From NCBI GenBank assembly GCA_022447335.1, contig JAKVCF010000112.1:1-7703 (forward strand): a stretch of DNA of 7,703 bases. The letters are read 5' to 3'. The number at the start of each line of letters is the position of its first letter. Position 1 is the stretch's first letter. This stretch comes from Planctomycetota bacterium (lineage in GTDB: Bacteria; Planctomycetota; UBA1135). The notes under the pieces were generated by a model. It was not told where the DNA came from and did not search any database. It worked only from the letters and a program-made list of their open reading frames with translations. Shown one piece after another: positions 1 through 6,070 of this stretch. Made by a program: the position numbers and the translations under genes.

Positions 1-702
1 CCGCACCTGTGGATGCTCTTGAAGCAAACTTCCGGGGCAGCTCTCGTCGATTGGACCTTCAATCGACGCAGCAACGGCTTCGGATTTTTCGGCACCAAAA
101 GCCATAATCACGATCTGTTTAGATTCAAGAATCGTGCGAAGACCCATCGTAATCCCACGCGTCGGCACGACCTCCGGCGCAAAAGCGGATGCCGCACGCT
201 CGCGCGTGACTACCTCTAACTCGACTAAATCCGTGCGACTGTCGCGAGCAGTGCCCGGCTCGTTGAAGCCAAGATGGCCATTTAGCCCAATTCCAAGAAT
301 CTGGACTGCAATCCCTCCGGCCGCGCGAATCGCAGTTTCATAGGCCGCACAATGCAGCGCAATAGAATCGGGTGCGACCTCGCCTGACGGAATGTGAGTG
401 CGCGTTGGATCGAAGTTTGCCGGCTCAAATAGTTGTTCGCGCATGAAGCGCGCGAAAGACTGCGCGTGGCTCGGCGCTATCGGCCAGTACTCATCGAGAT
501 TAAACGTGCGTACCCGAGACCAGTCCACATCACCAGCCTCATACGCTCGCACCATCGCCACGTACAGCTCACATGGAGTACGTCCAGTCGGGAATCCCAG
601 CACGACCTCTGGCTCATCACGCACGCGCGCGACCAGCTCGGACGCAAGCGCCCGTGACGCTGCACGCACATCGGCAAAAACCTCAACTGAGAGAGCTGTC
701 AT
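1..702 (-). CDS. nagB: Glucosamine-6-phosphate deaminase, C-terminus cut by window edge
   Basis: Cytoplasmic enzyme that converts glucosamine 6-phosphate to fructose 6-phosphate and ammonia, the step that feeds amino sugars into glycolysis. The frame is open from the left edge to a stop at 793-795, and 234 residues are visible from the ATG at 700-702. Recognisable blocks: the sugar-phosphate loop LGFPTGRTP (35-43), FNLDEYWP (67-74) with the catalytic Asp70, ILGIGLNGHLGFNEPG (135-150) with His143 and Glu148, ITMGLRTIL (184-192), and FGAEK (202-206) with the phosphate-binding Lys. The position of E. coli Asp141 is Asn141, which is normal in the Bacillus-type branch. About 10-30 residues are missing if the protein has the usual 240-270. 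The DEYWP wording recalls forms that carry an extra C-terminal domain, so the full length cannot be judged. ATG 702 is chosen because the conserved N-terminal strand begins just after it; no clear Shine-Dalgarno precedes it. It is divergent from the next gene, 36 bases away. Confidence 0.93.
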   Translation of the reverse strand, partial: MTALSVEVFADVRAASRALASELVARVRDEPEVVLGFPTGRTPCELYVAMVRAYEAGDVDWSRVRTFNLDEYWPIAPSHAQSFARFMREQLFEPANFDPTRTHIPSGEVAPDSIALHCAAYETAIRAAGGIAVQILGIGLNGHLGFNEPGTARDSRTDLVELEVVTRERAASAFAPEVVPTRGITMGLRTILESKQIVIMAFGAEKSEAVAASIEGPIDESCPGSLLQEHPQVR

Positions 703-726
703 CAGAAGGGAAGGATCGTCTTCGAG

Positions 727-732
727 TAGGAT
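727..732 (+). promoter_or_regulatory. Candidate leaderless -10 element (TAGGAT) before the GTG at 739
   Basis: TAGGAT is followed by exactly six bases and then GTG. The same TAGG(A/C)T plus six bases precedes the starts at 2671 and 4871. TAnnnT at this distance is the known signature of leaderless bacterial transcripts. The AGGA inside it could instead act as a weak Shine-Dalgarno at 7-base spacing. No good -35 box is visible. Either reading supports GTG 739 as the start. Confidence 0.42.
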
Positions 733-738
733 GGGAAC

Positions 739-1107
739 GTGGAAAAGAATCTGCCACAAGAAGCCGTGCTCGCGGAGGGTCGCGCTCAGGCGCTAGCCCC
801 ACTGGCTGACGCGCTCCACGCCAAGGGTATCGATGCGCGGATCGTACTCGCGCCCGGCGCGAACCCCAACCACTGAGGCGGTGGCAAGATGAGGCTCGTG
901 GTCGCGAGCCAGAATGCACCCTGGGCTGCCCGATTCCTGCAGATGATTCAGGCTGAAGCCATAGCCACCCAAGATCACTCAGACGCGGTCCGTCTCGATG
1001 CGGAGAAAACGACATGCCCTGCATGTAAATCAGAGTTTGAAACAAACGCGCTCTCTGAAAACGGTGGCCGCTGCCCAAGCTGCGGATTACAACTCGTAGG
1101 CAACTAG
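739..1107 (+). CDS. DUF2007-like/zinc-ribbon small protein with in-frame TGA; candidate selenoprotein
   Basis: If the TGA at 874-876 is read through, GTG 739 to TAG 1105-1107 gives 122 residues, with selenocysteine at position 46. The first part (ALAPLADALHAKGIDARIVL, about 18-37) looks like the helix and strand of a DUF2007-type domain. The part after the TGA (KMRLVVASQNAPWAARFLQ, about 50-68) looks like that domain's second strand and helix. The C-terminus holds CPAC and CPSC, a two-knuckle zinc ribbon, then GLQL. About 71% of third codon positions before the TGA are G or C, and a coding-like frame continues across it. A stem-loop with a GGUC loop lies at the spacing expected of a bacterial SECIS. 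Alternatives are a nonsense mutation (pseudogene), a base error (TGG would give Trp), or a separate 72-residue protein from ATG 889, which would keep only half of the fold. The family match is from memory and tentative; the function is unknown, perhaps a small metal-binding or redox protein. Confidence 0.6.
874..876 (+). other. In-frame TGA, candidate selenocysteine codon
   Basis: This TGA is in the same frame as the codons before it (from GTG 739) and after it (to TAG 1107). The residues around it read NPNH-x-GGGK. There is no other stop between 739 and 1105 in this frame. The lipoprotein at 1204 uses TGA as its normal stop, so a genome-wide recoding of TGA is not the explanation. Confidence 0.5.
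893..910 (+). promoter_or_regulatory. SECIS-like stem-loop with GGUC apical loop
   Basis: GGCTCG (893-898) pairs perfectly with CGAGCC (905-910). A U-G wobble (899 with 904) can extend the stem to seven pairs and closes a GGUC tetraloop at 900-903. The E. coli fdhF SECIS has the same GGUC loop on its apical stem, where it is read by SelB. Here 23 bases separate the TGA from the loop, within the range known for bacterial SECIS elements (fdhF has 18). The bulged U of the fdhF stem is absent. The element lies inside the reading frame, as bacterial SECIS elements do. Confidence 0.5.
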
Positions 1108-1146
1108 AACGTTGTGGCGAACTCGCGCAGAATGAAGCTGACTCAT

Positions 1147-1160
1147 CCATCGTACGATGG
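1147..1160. repeat. Perfect 14-base palindrome between convergent genes
   Basis: CCATCGTACGATGG equals its own reverse complement and lies in the 96-base gap between two convergent genes. It could fold into a short hairpin (five pairs, GTAC loop) or be a dimeric protein site. Neither strand has a T-run after it, so it is not a standard intrinsic terminator. Confidence 0.35.
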
Positions 1161-1203
1161 CATGCACTGCAAGATATCAGCGAAAAATGACGAAGTTGTG
1201 CGA

Positions 1204-2535
1204 TCACCCGCGCGGCTTGCGCTTACCAGACGACTTATTCGATGATCGTGCACCACTCGACTTTGGGCGAGACTGACTCGGACGCGAAGAGCTCGGCTTC
1301 GGCCGGCTAGCGCTGGCCCTTGGACGTGAAGAGCTCGGCTTCGGCGCAGCAGAGCGAGGCTGTGTGCGCGAGGGCTGACTACGCGGCTGTGGCAGCGAGC
1401 CATTCTGCGAAGAGTTCCAACGCGAAGAGTTCTTGACGCTCGGGCGAGGTGGCGCAGGGTTTTTCTGCGAAGTGCCATTCAAGCCAAAGCCCGTCGCACC
1501 ATTACCCAGACGATTGCTGGCTGAACCGCTCGAACGCGGGGGCAAAACAGTTCCGGGCCGGAGACTCGGCGAAAGGCTCGAACGAAATCCACCGTTGGCA
1601 CGTGAGCTCGCCGAGTCGCCTTGGCTTGTACGCGGGAGTGGCAAAATGCCGCCATTTCCGCCCCCACTATCGCCTGAACCGGAGCTCCAGCGCGAAGAGT
1701 TCTTGATGCTAGGGCGAAGCGGCGCAGGGTTCTTCTGCGAAGTACCGTTCAAGCCATAACCTGATTCGGGACTGCCAAGTCGCGCCGAAGCAGTCGGATG
1801 ATAAGCGTTGAACGTGCGCCCACCCAGACCACCACCCGGAGCTGGAACACCGCCATTCTGATCGCGACTCATGGCGCCACCGCCAGTCGATCCGCCACCA
1901 CCTAGAGAATCGCCATCGACCAAATCGGAATCGCTGCCGCTATCAACAAAGACCACAATGATCGGCGCGTCGTCGTCTTCCTCACCAATATTCCCGTTGC
2001 CGGTTGATCCACCTGTGTCGTCGTCACCATCAATCACGAAGGCATCGGCTATTAAGGGACTCGGGGGCCCCCCACCGTTATCGCCGCCACCGCTAGAACC
2101 ACCCCCCGAATTACCGGAGCCATCTGAACCATGGTCGTCGTGATGGTGGTCATCGCAGTGCAGGTGCCAGTACCACCAAGGCCACGGGCTATACCATCGA
2201 AAACCAGGGTGCCAGTACGGGTCCCACCACGGGCTCCACCACGGATCCCAAGTGGAATAGTAGTAGGTGATATAGCCGTCCGTGTATGTGTCGCCGTAGT
2301 AATCGCCAACATACTCGTCGAGATAGAGTGGAACCGAGGCCTCAATGTCTTGATCGCCTTCGTCATAGACTCCGTTGCCATTCTCATCAACGGCCACCCA
2401 ATAGCCGTTGGCCACGCCCATCGGAACCGGCACGTACCTAGGCTGCGGCCCTTGTCTTACTGGATCTGATGAACAGGCCGCGCCCAGCAAGCTGAGCAAT
2501 CCCATGACCAGGAGAGTCGATGACAACTTCTGCAT
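1204..2535 (-). CDS. Probable lipoprotein with EF-hand-like loop, Trp/Tyr block and basic Ser/Pro-rich tail
   Basis: I do not recognise a family. From ATG 2535 the product has 443 residues. A Lys-containing start and hydrophobic stretch end at GAAC (Cys21), a somewhat loose lipobox, so envelope anchoring is likely. Features in order: DENGNGVYDEGD (50-61), a 12-residue EF-hand/dockerin-like calcium loop; an aromatic block (91-123) with 18 Trp/Tyr/Phe in 33 residues; HLHCDDHHHDDH (124-135), a possible metal site; Gly/Ser/Asp-rich low complexity (136-235); two copies of a 32-residue repeat (252-283 and 342-373); and a basic Ser/Pro/Arg/Lys tail to the end. The start is uncertain: GTG 2544, ATG 2541 and ATG 2535 share the frame. 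ATG 2535 is preferred because AAGG lies eight bases before it. A TAGATT box on the minus strand (2559-2554) could be its -10. The stop is TGA. A cell-surface structural or binding role is inference. Confidence 0.85.
   Translation of the reverse strand: MQKLSSTLLVMGLLSLLGAACSSDPVRQGPQPRYVPVPMGVANGYWVAVDENGNGVYDEGDQDIEASVPLYLDEYVGDYYGDTYTDGYITYYYSTWDPWWSPWWDPYWHPGFRWYSPWPWWYWHLHCDDHHHDDHGSDGSGNSGGGSSGGGDNGGGPPSPLIADAFVIDGDDDTGGSTGNGNIGEEDDDAPIIVVFVDSGSDSDLVDGDSLGGGGSTGGGAMSRDQNGGVPAPGGGLGGRTFNAYHPTASARLGSPESGYGLNGTSQKNPAPLRPSIKNSSRWSSGSGDSGGGNGGILPLPRTSQGDSASSRANGGFRSSLSPSLRPGTVLPPRSSGSASNRLGNGATGFGLNGTSQKNPAPPRPSVKNSSRWNSSQNGSLPQPRSQPSRTQPRSAAPKPSSSRPRASASRPKPSSSRPSQSRPKSSGARSSNKSSGKRKPRG
1417..1512 (-). 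repeat. Second copy of the 32-residue repeat in the lipoprotein gene
   Basis: It encodes residues 342-373. The final 25 residues (from GFGLNG to SSRW) match the other copy at 22 positions. The centre is GLNGTSQKNPAP followed by RPS and KNSSRW. The offset between copies is exactly 270 bases (90 codons). Confidence 0.85.
1687..1782 (-). repeat. First copy of the 32-residue repeat in the lipoprotein gene
   Basis: It encodes residues 252-283, beginning RLG and ending NSSRW. The two copies also share downstream LPxPR motifs at different spacing, so the duplicated unit was probably longer and has since diverged. Confidence 0.85.
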
Positions 2536-2658
2536 CACCATCACCTTAACCGAAATCTAGCTTGGCCCCGGCTTGATTGTGGCGCTGCAAGTGCCCTAAA
2601 TAGCTCGTAACCACTGCCTATTGGGGCTCCATGCCTCGTTAGATAGGTCGATTTTCGC

Positions 2659-2664
2659 TAGGAT
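2659..2664 (+). promoter_or_regulatory. Candidate leaderless -10 element (TAGGAT) before the ATG at 2671
   Basis: TAGGAT plus six bases precedes ATG 2671. Its flank (CGCTAGGATCCGCGC) matches the 15 bases before ATG 4871 at 12 positions. AGGA within it could also serve as a Shine-Dalgarno at 7-base spacing. The rest of the gap back to 2545 holds no convincing -35 box, operator or riboswitch. Confidence 0.42.
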
Positions 2665-2670
2665 CCGCGC

Positions 2671-3582
2671 ATGACGATGAGCATGACGCGACGTGGATTC
2701 CTAACCGCCGGCGCCGCCGCCGCAACAGCGGCTTCTCTCCCTGCGCTCGGGGCAGCCAAAGCGGTGCCCAACATGAGCAACTGGCGGAAAGCTGTGAAGT
2801 ACGGGATGGTCGGTGAGGGCGATAGCGTGCTTACCAAATTCCAGCTGGTAAAAGATCTCGGCTTTGATGGCATCGAGTTGGATTCGCCCAATGGCTTAGA
2901 TCGCCAGGAAGTACTAGATGCACGTGATCAGACCGAACTTCCCATTCACGGCGTGGTCGACAGCGCGCATTGGAGTAAACCTTTCTCACACCCCGATCCA
3001 AAAGTTCGCGCCGAAGGAGTCCGAGCACTCGAGATCGCGCTCGACGACTGTAAAGCCTACGGCGGTGACACCGTACTTGTGGTCCCTGCCGTTGTGAAAA
3101 AAAATATCAGCTATCGCGATGCCTGGGTGCGATCGCGTGCAGAGATCATGCGCGTGGTACCCAAAGCGGAGGAGATGGGTCTAAATATTTCTTTCGAGAA
3201 TGTTTGGAATAACTTCCTTTTATCACCACTGGAGATGGCGCAGTACATCGACAGTTTCGGCAGTCCAAATATCGGAGCATACCTCGACGTCGGCAACCTA
3301 GTACGTTACGCCTGGCCGCAGCACTGGGTAGAAGTTCTCGGACCACGAATTATGAAAATCGATGTAAAGGGATACAGTCGAAAAAAACAGAGTGAGGAAG
3401 GGCTTTGGAAAGGATTCCAGGTCGAAATCGGCGACGATGATTGCGATTGGCCTGCGGGCACTGAATCCCTCACTGAACATAACTTTGAAGGCTGGTTCAC
3501 AGCTGAGGTCGGCGGCGGTGACCGTGGACGGCTCGCAGATATCGCCGCGCGCATGGACCGCGTGATGGGGAAAGGAAAGTAG
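2671..3582 (+). CDS. Tat-exported sugar phosphate isomerase/epimerase-like TIM barrel
   Basis: A 303-residue member of the xylose-isomerase-like TIM barrel superfamily (AP_endonuc_2 fold), which includes hydroxypyruvate isomerase and ketose 3-epimerases. The N-terminus has a twin-arginine signal, TRRGFL (6-11), followed by an Ala-rich hydrophobic stretch and an AxA-type end near ALGAAKA (25-31), so the mature enzyme probably acts outside the cytoplasm. Typical motifs: GFDGIEL (64-70), SFENVWN (174-180) with metal-ligand candidate Glu176, GAYLDVGN (202-209) with Asp206, KIDVKGYS (229-236), and TAEV (277-280) with Glu279. Asp231 stands where many relatives have the metal-binding His of HVKD; I believe this also occurs in planctomycete relatives. 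The substrate cannot be assigned. ATG 2671 is chosen for the upstream TAGGAT and the complete Tat n-region; ATG 2677 and 2683 are in frame. It is divergent from the lipoprotein and convergent with the next gene, with no clear terminator in the 73-base gap. Confidence 0.93.
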   Translation: MTMSMTRRGFLTAGAAAATAASLPALGAAKAVPNMSNWRKAVKYGMVGEGDSVLTKFQLVKDLGFDGIELDSPNGLDRQEVLDARDQTELPIHGVVDSAHWSKPFSHPDPKVRAEGVRALEIALDDCKAYGGDTVLVVPAVVKKNISYRDAWVRSRAEIMRVVPKAEEMGLNISFENVWNNFLLSPLEMAQYIDSFGSPNIGAYLDVGNLVRYAWPQHWVEVLGPRIMKIDVKGYSRKKQSEEGLWKGFQVEIGDDDCDWPAGTESLTEHNFEGWFTAEVGGGDRGRLADIAARMDRVMGKGK

Positions 3583-3655
3583 AAAATAGTCCCGGCCTCA
3601 CCCTCAGCAATAGTGGTCCTGCGAACTCATCTCGCCAAATCAAATAAGTCGTCCG

Positions 3656-4843
3656 CTAAGGATTCACCTGACGATTCTCATACCACTCAACCCATTGCTC
3701 AGGCGAACGATCGACGTCTTCACCGGAGACCCCCATCAGCAGGCGTAGCAACAAGTCGCGCAAATTTGTATCGGCCCGCACAGCCTTGATAGTCGAAGCA
3801 TTTTCGAGATACTCATTGCGCTCGGATCCACCGTTCGAAAAGGAAAACTGAATTTGGCGCAGTGGAATCGGGTCTGATCGATCTACTACAACTTGAATTG
3901 AGCCACCTAGGAAACGGAACTTCGCGGGAGCCTTGCGATCGCCAATCGCCATCAGCATCACAAATGGCTTGGGCGCATACTTTGGCAAGTGATTTGCCAA
4001 CTGAATCGCTGCATTTATACGTGTCTTATCCTCAGCTCGCATTAGGGCCTTGACCCAGTACTCTCGCGCGGCAGTCGGCCGTAATTGCACTGCGGTCGCA
4101 CCAGCTAAATCAAAGTTGATCCGATTTCCAAATAGGCTCATCTGCTGAACGCGCGCACCAAAGCGGGGATCGTCCATCAGTTGGGCACGCGTCACAAGCA
4201 AAGTCACGCGCTGCACCAACGGGTCAGAACTCTCCAGTGCTCGAGACAGAGTTGTCAATGTGAGCTGGCGATCGCCCACGCCGTTTTGCCCAAACGTTAC
4301 CTCGGAAGCCAAGCGTGCTCCGATCAATAACTTGGACAATCCTTTCTCGGACTGCACGCGTTCCCATAACCAGTCGATGCGGCTCGCGCCCTCAATTCCA
4401 TCCTCCACTGGGTCAAAGTGGGCTCCCCACACTTCGATCGCCGTCAATGCTGCCCGAACCTCGTCCGCTCGGCTCCGCCGGATCGCCACCTCGGCAATCT
4501 CAATGAGCGCGCTCACTTGCCCATTCTCGGCAAAGGTCTCGATGGCAGGCACGAGACTAGCGTCAGGAGCCGCACGTAGTGTCGCCATCCATGCACGATC
4601 GCGTTTGCGCTCCAGCACCACTGCAACCGGGTCAGTCGGCGTGTGATAGATACCGAAGGGAGTCACAAGATCGAGCGCGCCGCGCATGGGGCGCTCAGAG
4701 ACCTCGACCTGAACACCCGATCGGGTCATGGCAAAGAGGTCCGGCGGCGGCGCGGCGGCAGGCTGCTGCCAAGCTGTAGCGCAGGTGAGAACAAGCAAGC
4801 ACACCATCCCTCTACTCTGACTGATACTGCGGGAATACCGCAA
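3656..4843 (-). CDS. Secreted HEAT-like protein of unknown function
   Basis: I do not recognise a specific family. The 395-residue product from TTG 4843 starts with a basic n-region (RYSRSISQSRG) and a hydrophobic core (MVCLLVLTCATAW, 13-25), then an Ala/Pro-rich stretch, which makes it a likely Sec signal peptide. Residues about 44-78 (VQVEVSE, TPFGIYHTP) resemble the short beta segments seen at the N-terminus of other planctomycete secreted proteins. Residues about 95-290 are mostly amphipathic helices with spaced Ala/Leu/Arg, such as EYWVKALMRAEDKTRINAAI, and look HEAT- or TPR-like. The end (SPEQWVEWYENRQ, 380-392) is a Trp-rich motif common next to such repeats. The start is uncertain: TTG 4843 has AGGGA five bases upstream and supplies the positive n-region, while ATG 4807 would leave an unusually short signal. 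It is divergent from the next gene by only 27 bases. A scaffolding role is inference. Confidence 0.8.
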   Translation of the reverse strand: MRYSRSISQSRGMVCLLVLTCATAWQQPAAAPPPDLFAMTRSGVQVEVSERPMRGALDLVTPFGIYHTPTDPVAVVLERKRDRAWMATLRAAPDASLVPAIETFAENGQVSALIEIAEVAIRRSRADEVRAALTAIEVWGAHFDPVEDGIEGASRIDWLWERVQSEKGLSKLLIGARLASEVTFGQNGVGDRQLTLTTLSRALESSDPLVQRVTLLVTRAQLMDDPRFGARVQQMSLFGNRINFDLAGATAVQLRPTAAREYWVKALMRAEDKTRINAAIQLANHLPKYAPKPFVMLMAIGDRKAPAKFRFLGGSIQVVVDRSDPIPLRQIQFSFSNGGSERNEYLENASTIKAVRADTNLRDLLLRLLMGVSGEDVDRSPEQWVEWYENRQVNP

Positions 4844-4858
4844 GTGAATCCCTGTCGC

Positions 4859-4864
4859 TAGGCT
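4859..4864 (+). promoter_or_regulatory. Candidate leaderless -10 element (TAGGCT) before the ATG at 4871
   Basis: TAGGCT plus six bases precedes ATG 4871, the same layout as at 727 and 2659. With C in the fifth position the Shine-Dalgarno reading is weak (AGG only), so the -10 reading is better here. The site sits in the 27-base gap to the divergent gene, so any -35 contacts fall close to or within that gene's start. Confidence 0.42.
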
Positions 4865-4870
4865 GGGCGC

Positions 4871-6064
4871 ATGGCACGCTCCCCGTTCGGCCTCCCCTTG
4901 CCCGTTCTGTGTGCACTTCTGCTTCTTTCCACTGCCGCCCCCGGCGCGCAGCGCAAGAAGAAGGAAGAGCCTCGTCCACTTAGCGAAATGGGAATCCTGA
5001 ACCAGGATCCACAGCCGATCGGAGATCCCGCACTAGGAAAATTCGCTGAACGCTTCCCGGACCAAGAATGGCTCTACTTAGAGACGGCGCACTTTCGCAT
5101 CGCCAGCTCGATTGAAAAAATGAAGCTATCGGGCAAGGACAAAAAGCGGCTCGCACCTGATCTGGAGGCGCTTGCACCTTATTTTCCTTCGCTCGGCATG
5201 AAACCAAGCGCCTTGCCACCCGAGGTTTACTTAGCACTAACTGGCATGCGCCTTGAGAAATTATATGCCAGCTTCCAGAAAATCGCGCAGGTCAATGATG
5301 CCGACTTCCCCGAATCGCGAGCTGCGCAAAAAGGGCAGGGTGCCTATATGGGTGATGGGCCTTACCTAGGTGAGCGCGAGAAGTATGAAGTTGTACTGCA
5401 CGCCGATCGATTGGACCACATGGAATTCACAGAGTGGCAGCGTGGCATCCGCGCTAATGACACTGTGCGTTGGCATAATCGCACTCCAAGTAAACTGATC
5501 GTGTCAATGCCATGCGTAGATGGAGACCTGCGACAGGATCGTTGGCTTTGGCCACACCTCGCGCACAACATGGCGCACATGCTCTTCGATGGATACAAAT
5601 TCTTTGCATACGATCCACCGCTCTGGCTGTCGGAAGGGTTAGCGCTGTGGTTTGAGAAACACATTGAACCTGAGTCGTTCACGCGTGATGGTGGAGAAGG
5701 GGTCTTTTTCGAGCCCGACCGCTCGAAAGACTGGAGCGAGGATGCGCGCAAGTTGGTCAAAAAAAAGGACCACACCTCGATCGCTAAGCTTTTAGCCGCG
5801 CGTGGGCCGGCCGACCTGGATCGCACGGCAAATGTGACTGCCTGGTCTATAACTGTCTTCCTAATCGAGAAACATCCGGACAAGTACGCCCAGCTAATCG
5901 GCGCAGTTAAGGCGCAGCTCGATGATCAAGGCTATCCAACTGGCAGCAAGTTGCCCGCCCTTCAGCGGGAGCAAATGCGCAAACTCTGGGGCTGGTCGCC
6001 AATGCAGCTCGAAGAGGCTTGGGTGGCCTGGGTAAGCGGCAAAGACGAAGAAGAGCTTGAGTAG
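4871..6064 (+). CDS. Secreted peptidase-MA-like protein with degenerate HNxxH motif
   Basis: A 397-residue protein with a signal peptide (hydrophobic PVLCALLLLSTAA at 11-23, likely cut near APGAQ), then a lysine-rich linker. ETAHFRIASS (71-80) is the usual opening of peptidase-MA/DUF1570-type gluzincin domains. The middle holds HLAHNMAHML (229-238) and, 15 residues on, DPPLWLSEGLALWFE (248-262). In active relatives the first motif is HExxH and the Glu of SEG is the third zinc ligand. Here His232, His236 and Glu255 are kept, but the catalytic Glu is Asn233 (codon AAC). Zinc binding is therefore possible, while peptidase activity is doubtful. The C-terminal WGWSPMQLEEAWVAWV (373-388) is also typical of the group. 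ATG 4871 is supported by the upstream TAGGCT. It converges with the SLC13 gene, with stops six bases apart and no visible terminator. Role unknown; possibly a binding protein or pseudo-enzyme. Confidence 0.85.
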   Translation: MARSPFGLPLPVLCALLLLSTAAPGAQRKKKEEPRPLSEMGILNQDPQPIGDPALGKFAERFPDQEWLYLETAHFRIASSIEKMKLSGKDKKRLAPDLEALAPYFPSLGMKPSALPPEVYLALTGMRLEKLYASFQKIAQVNDADFPESRAAQKGQGAYMGDGPYLGEREKYEVVLHADRLDHMEFTEWQRGIRANDTVRWHNRTPSKLIVSMPCVDGDLRQDRWLWPHLAHNMAHMLFDGYKFFAYDPPLWLSEGLALWFEKHIEPESFTRDGGEGVFFEPDRSKDWSEDARKLVKKKDHTSIAKLLAARGPADLDRTANVTAWSITVFLIEKHPDKYAQLIGAVKAQLDDQGYPTGSKLPALQREQMRKLWGWSPMQLEEAWVAWVSGKDEEELE

Positions 6065-6070
6065 GTCAGA

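Noticed and set aside
423..423. Asn141 in nagB (around 280) as loss of a catalytic Asp
   Set aside because: Asn at this position in GxNGHxGFNEP is normal for the Bacillus-type branch, so it is not a defect.
703..792. Longer N-terminus for nagB using the open frame up to the stop at 793-795
   Set aside because: The conserved first strand of NagB begins right after ATG 702. The upstream residues look random, and the extension would overlap the divergent gene.
398..796. A 132-codon plus-strand frame opposite nagB
   Set aside because: Its product has no recognisable motif and it lies almost wholly opposite the well-supported nagB reading.
889..1107. A stand-alone 72-residue zinc-ribbon protein starting at ATG 889
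   Set aside because: It would lack the first half of the domain, has no Shine-Dalgarno or TAGG(A/C)T box before it, and ignores the coding-like frame from GTG 739. Kept as an alternative in the 739-1107 entry.
1433..1759. Plus-strand open frames of about 85-110 codons opposite the lipoprotein gene
   Set aside because: They are mirror frames of the Ser/Pro/Gly-rich repeats, and the lipoprotein has a signal peptide, motifs and a continuous 443-codon frame.
2573..2602. TTGATT and TAAATA, 18 bases apart, as a sigma70 promoter for the isomerase gene
   Set aside because: Both boxes are weak matches, and the start-proximal TAGGAT shared with the other plus-strand genes is a better explanation.
2671..3582. 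Naming the TIM barrel as hydroxypyruvate isomerase or a specific epimerase
   Set aside because: The fold motifs are shared by many activities, and the altered His position makes substrate transfer unsafe.
3583..3655. Terminator between the convergent isomerase and HEAT-like genes
   Set aside because: I found no GC-rich hairpin followed by a T-run on either strand.
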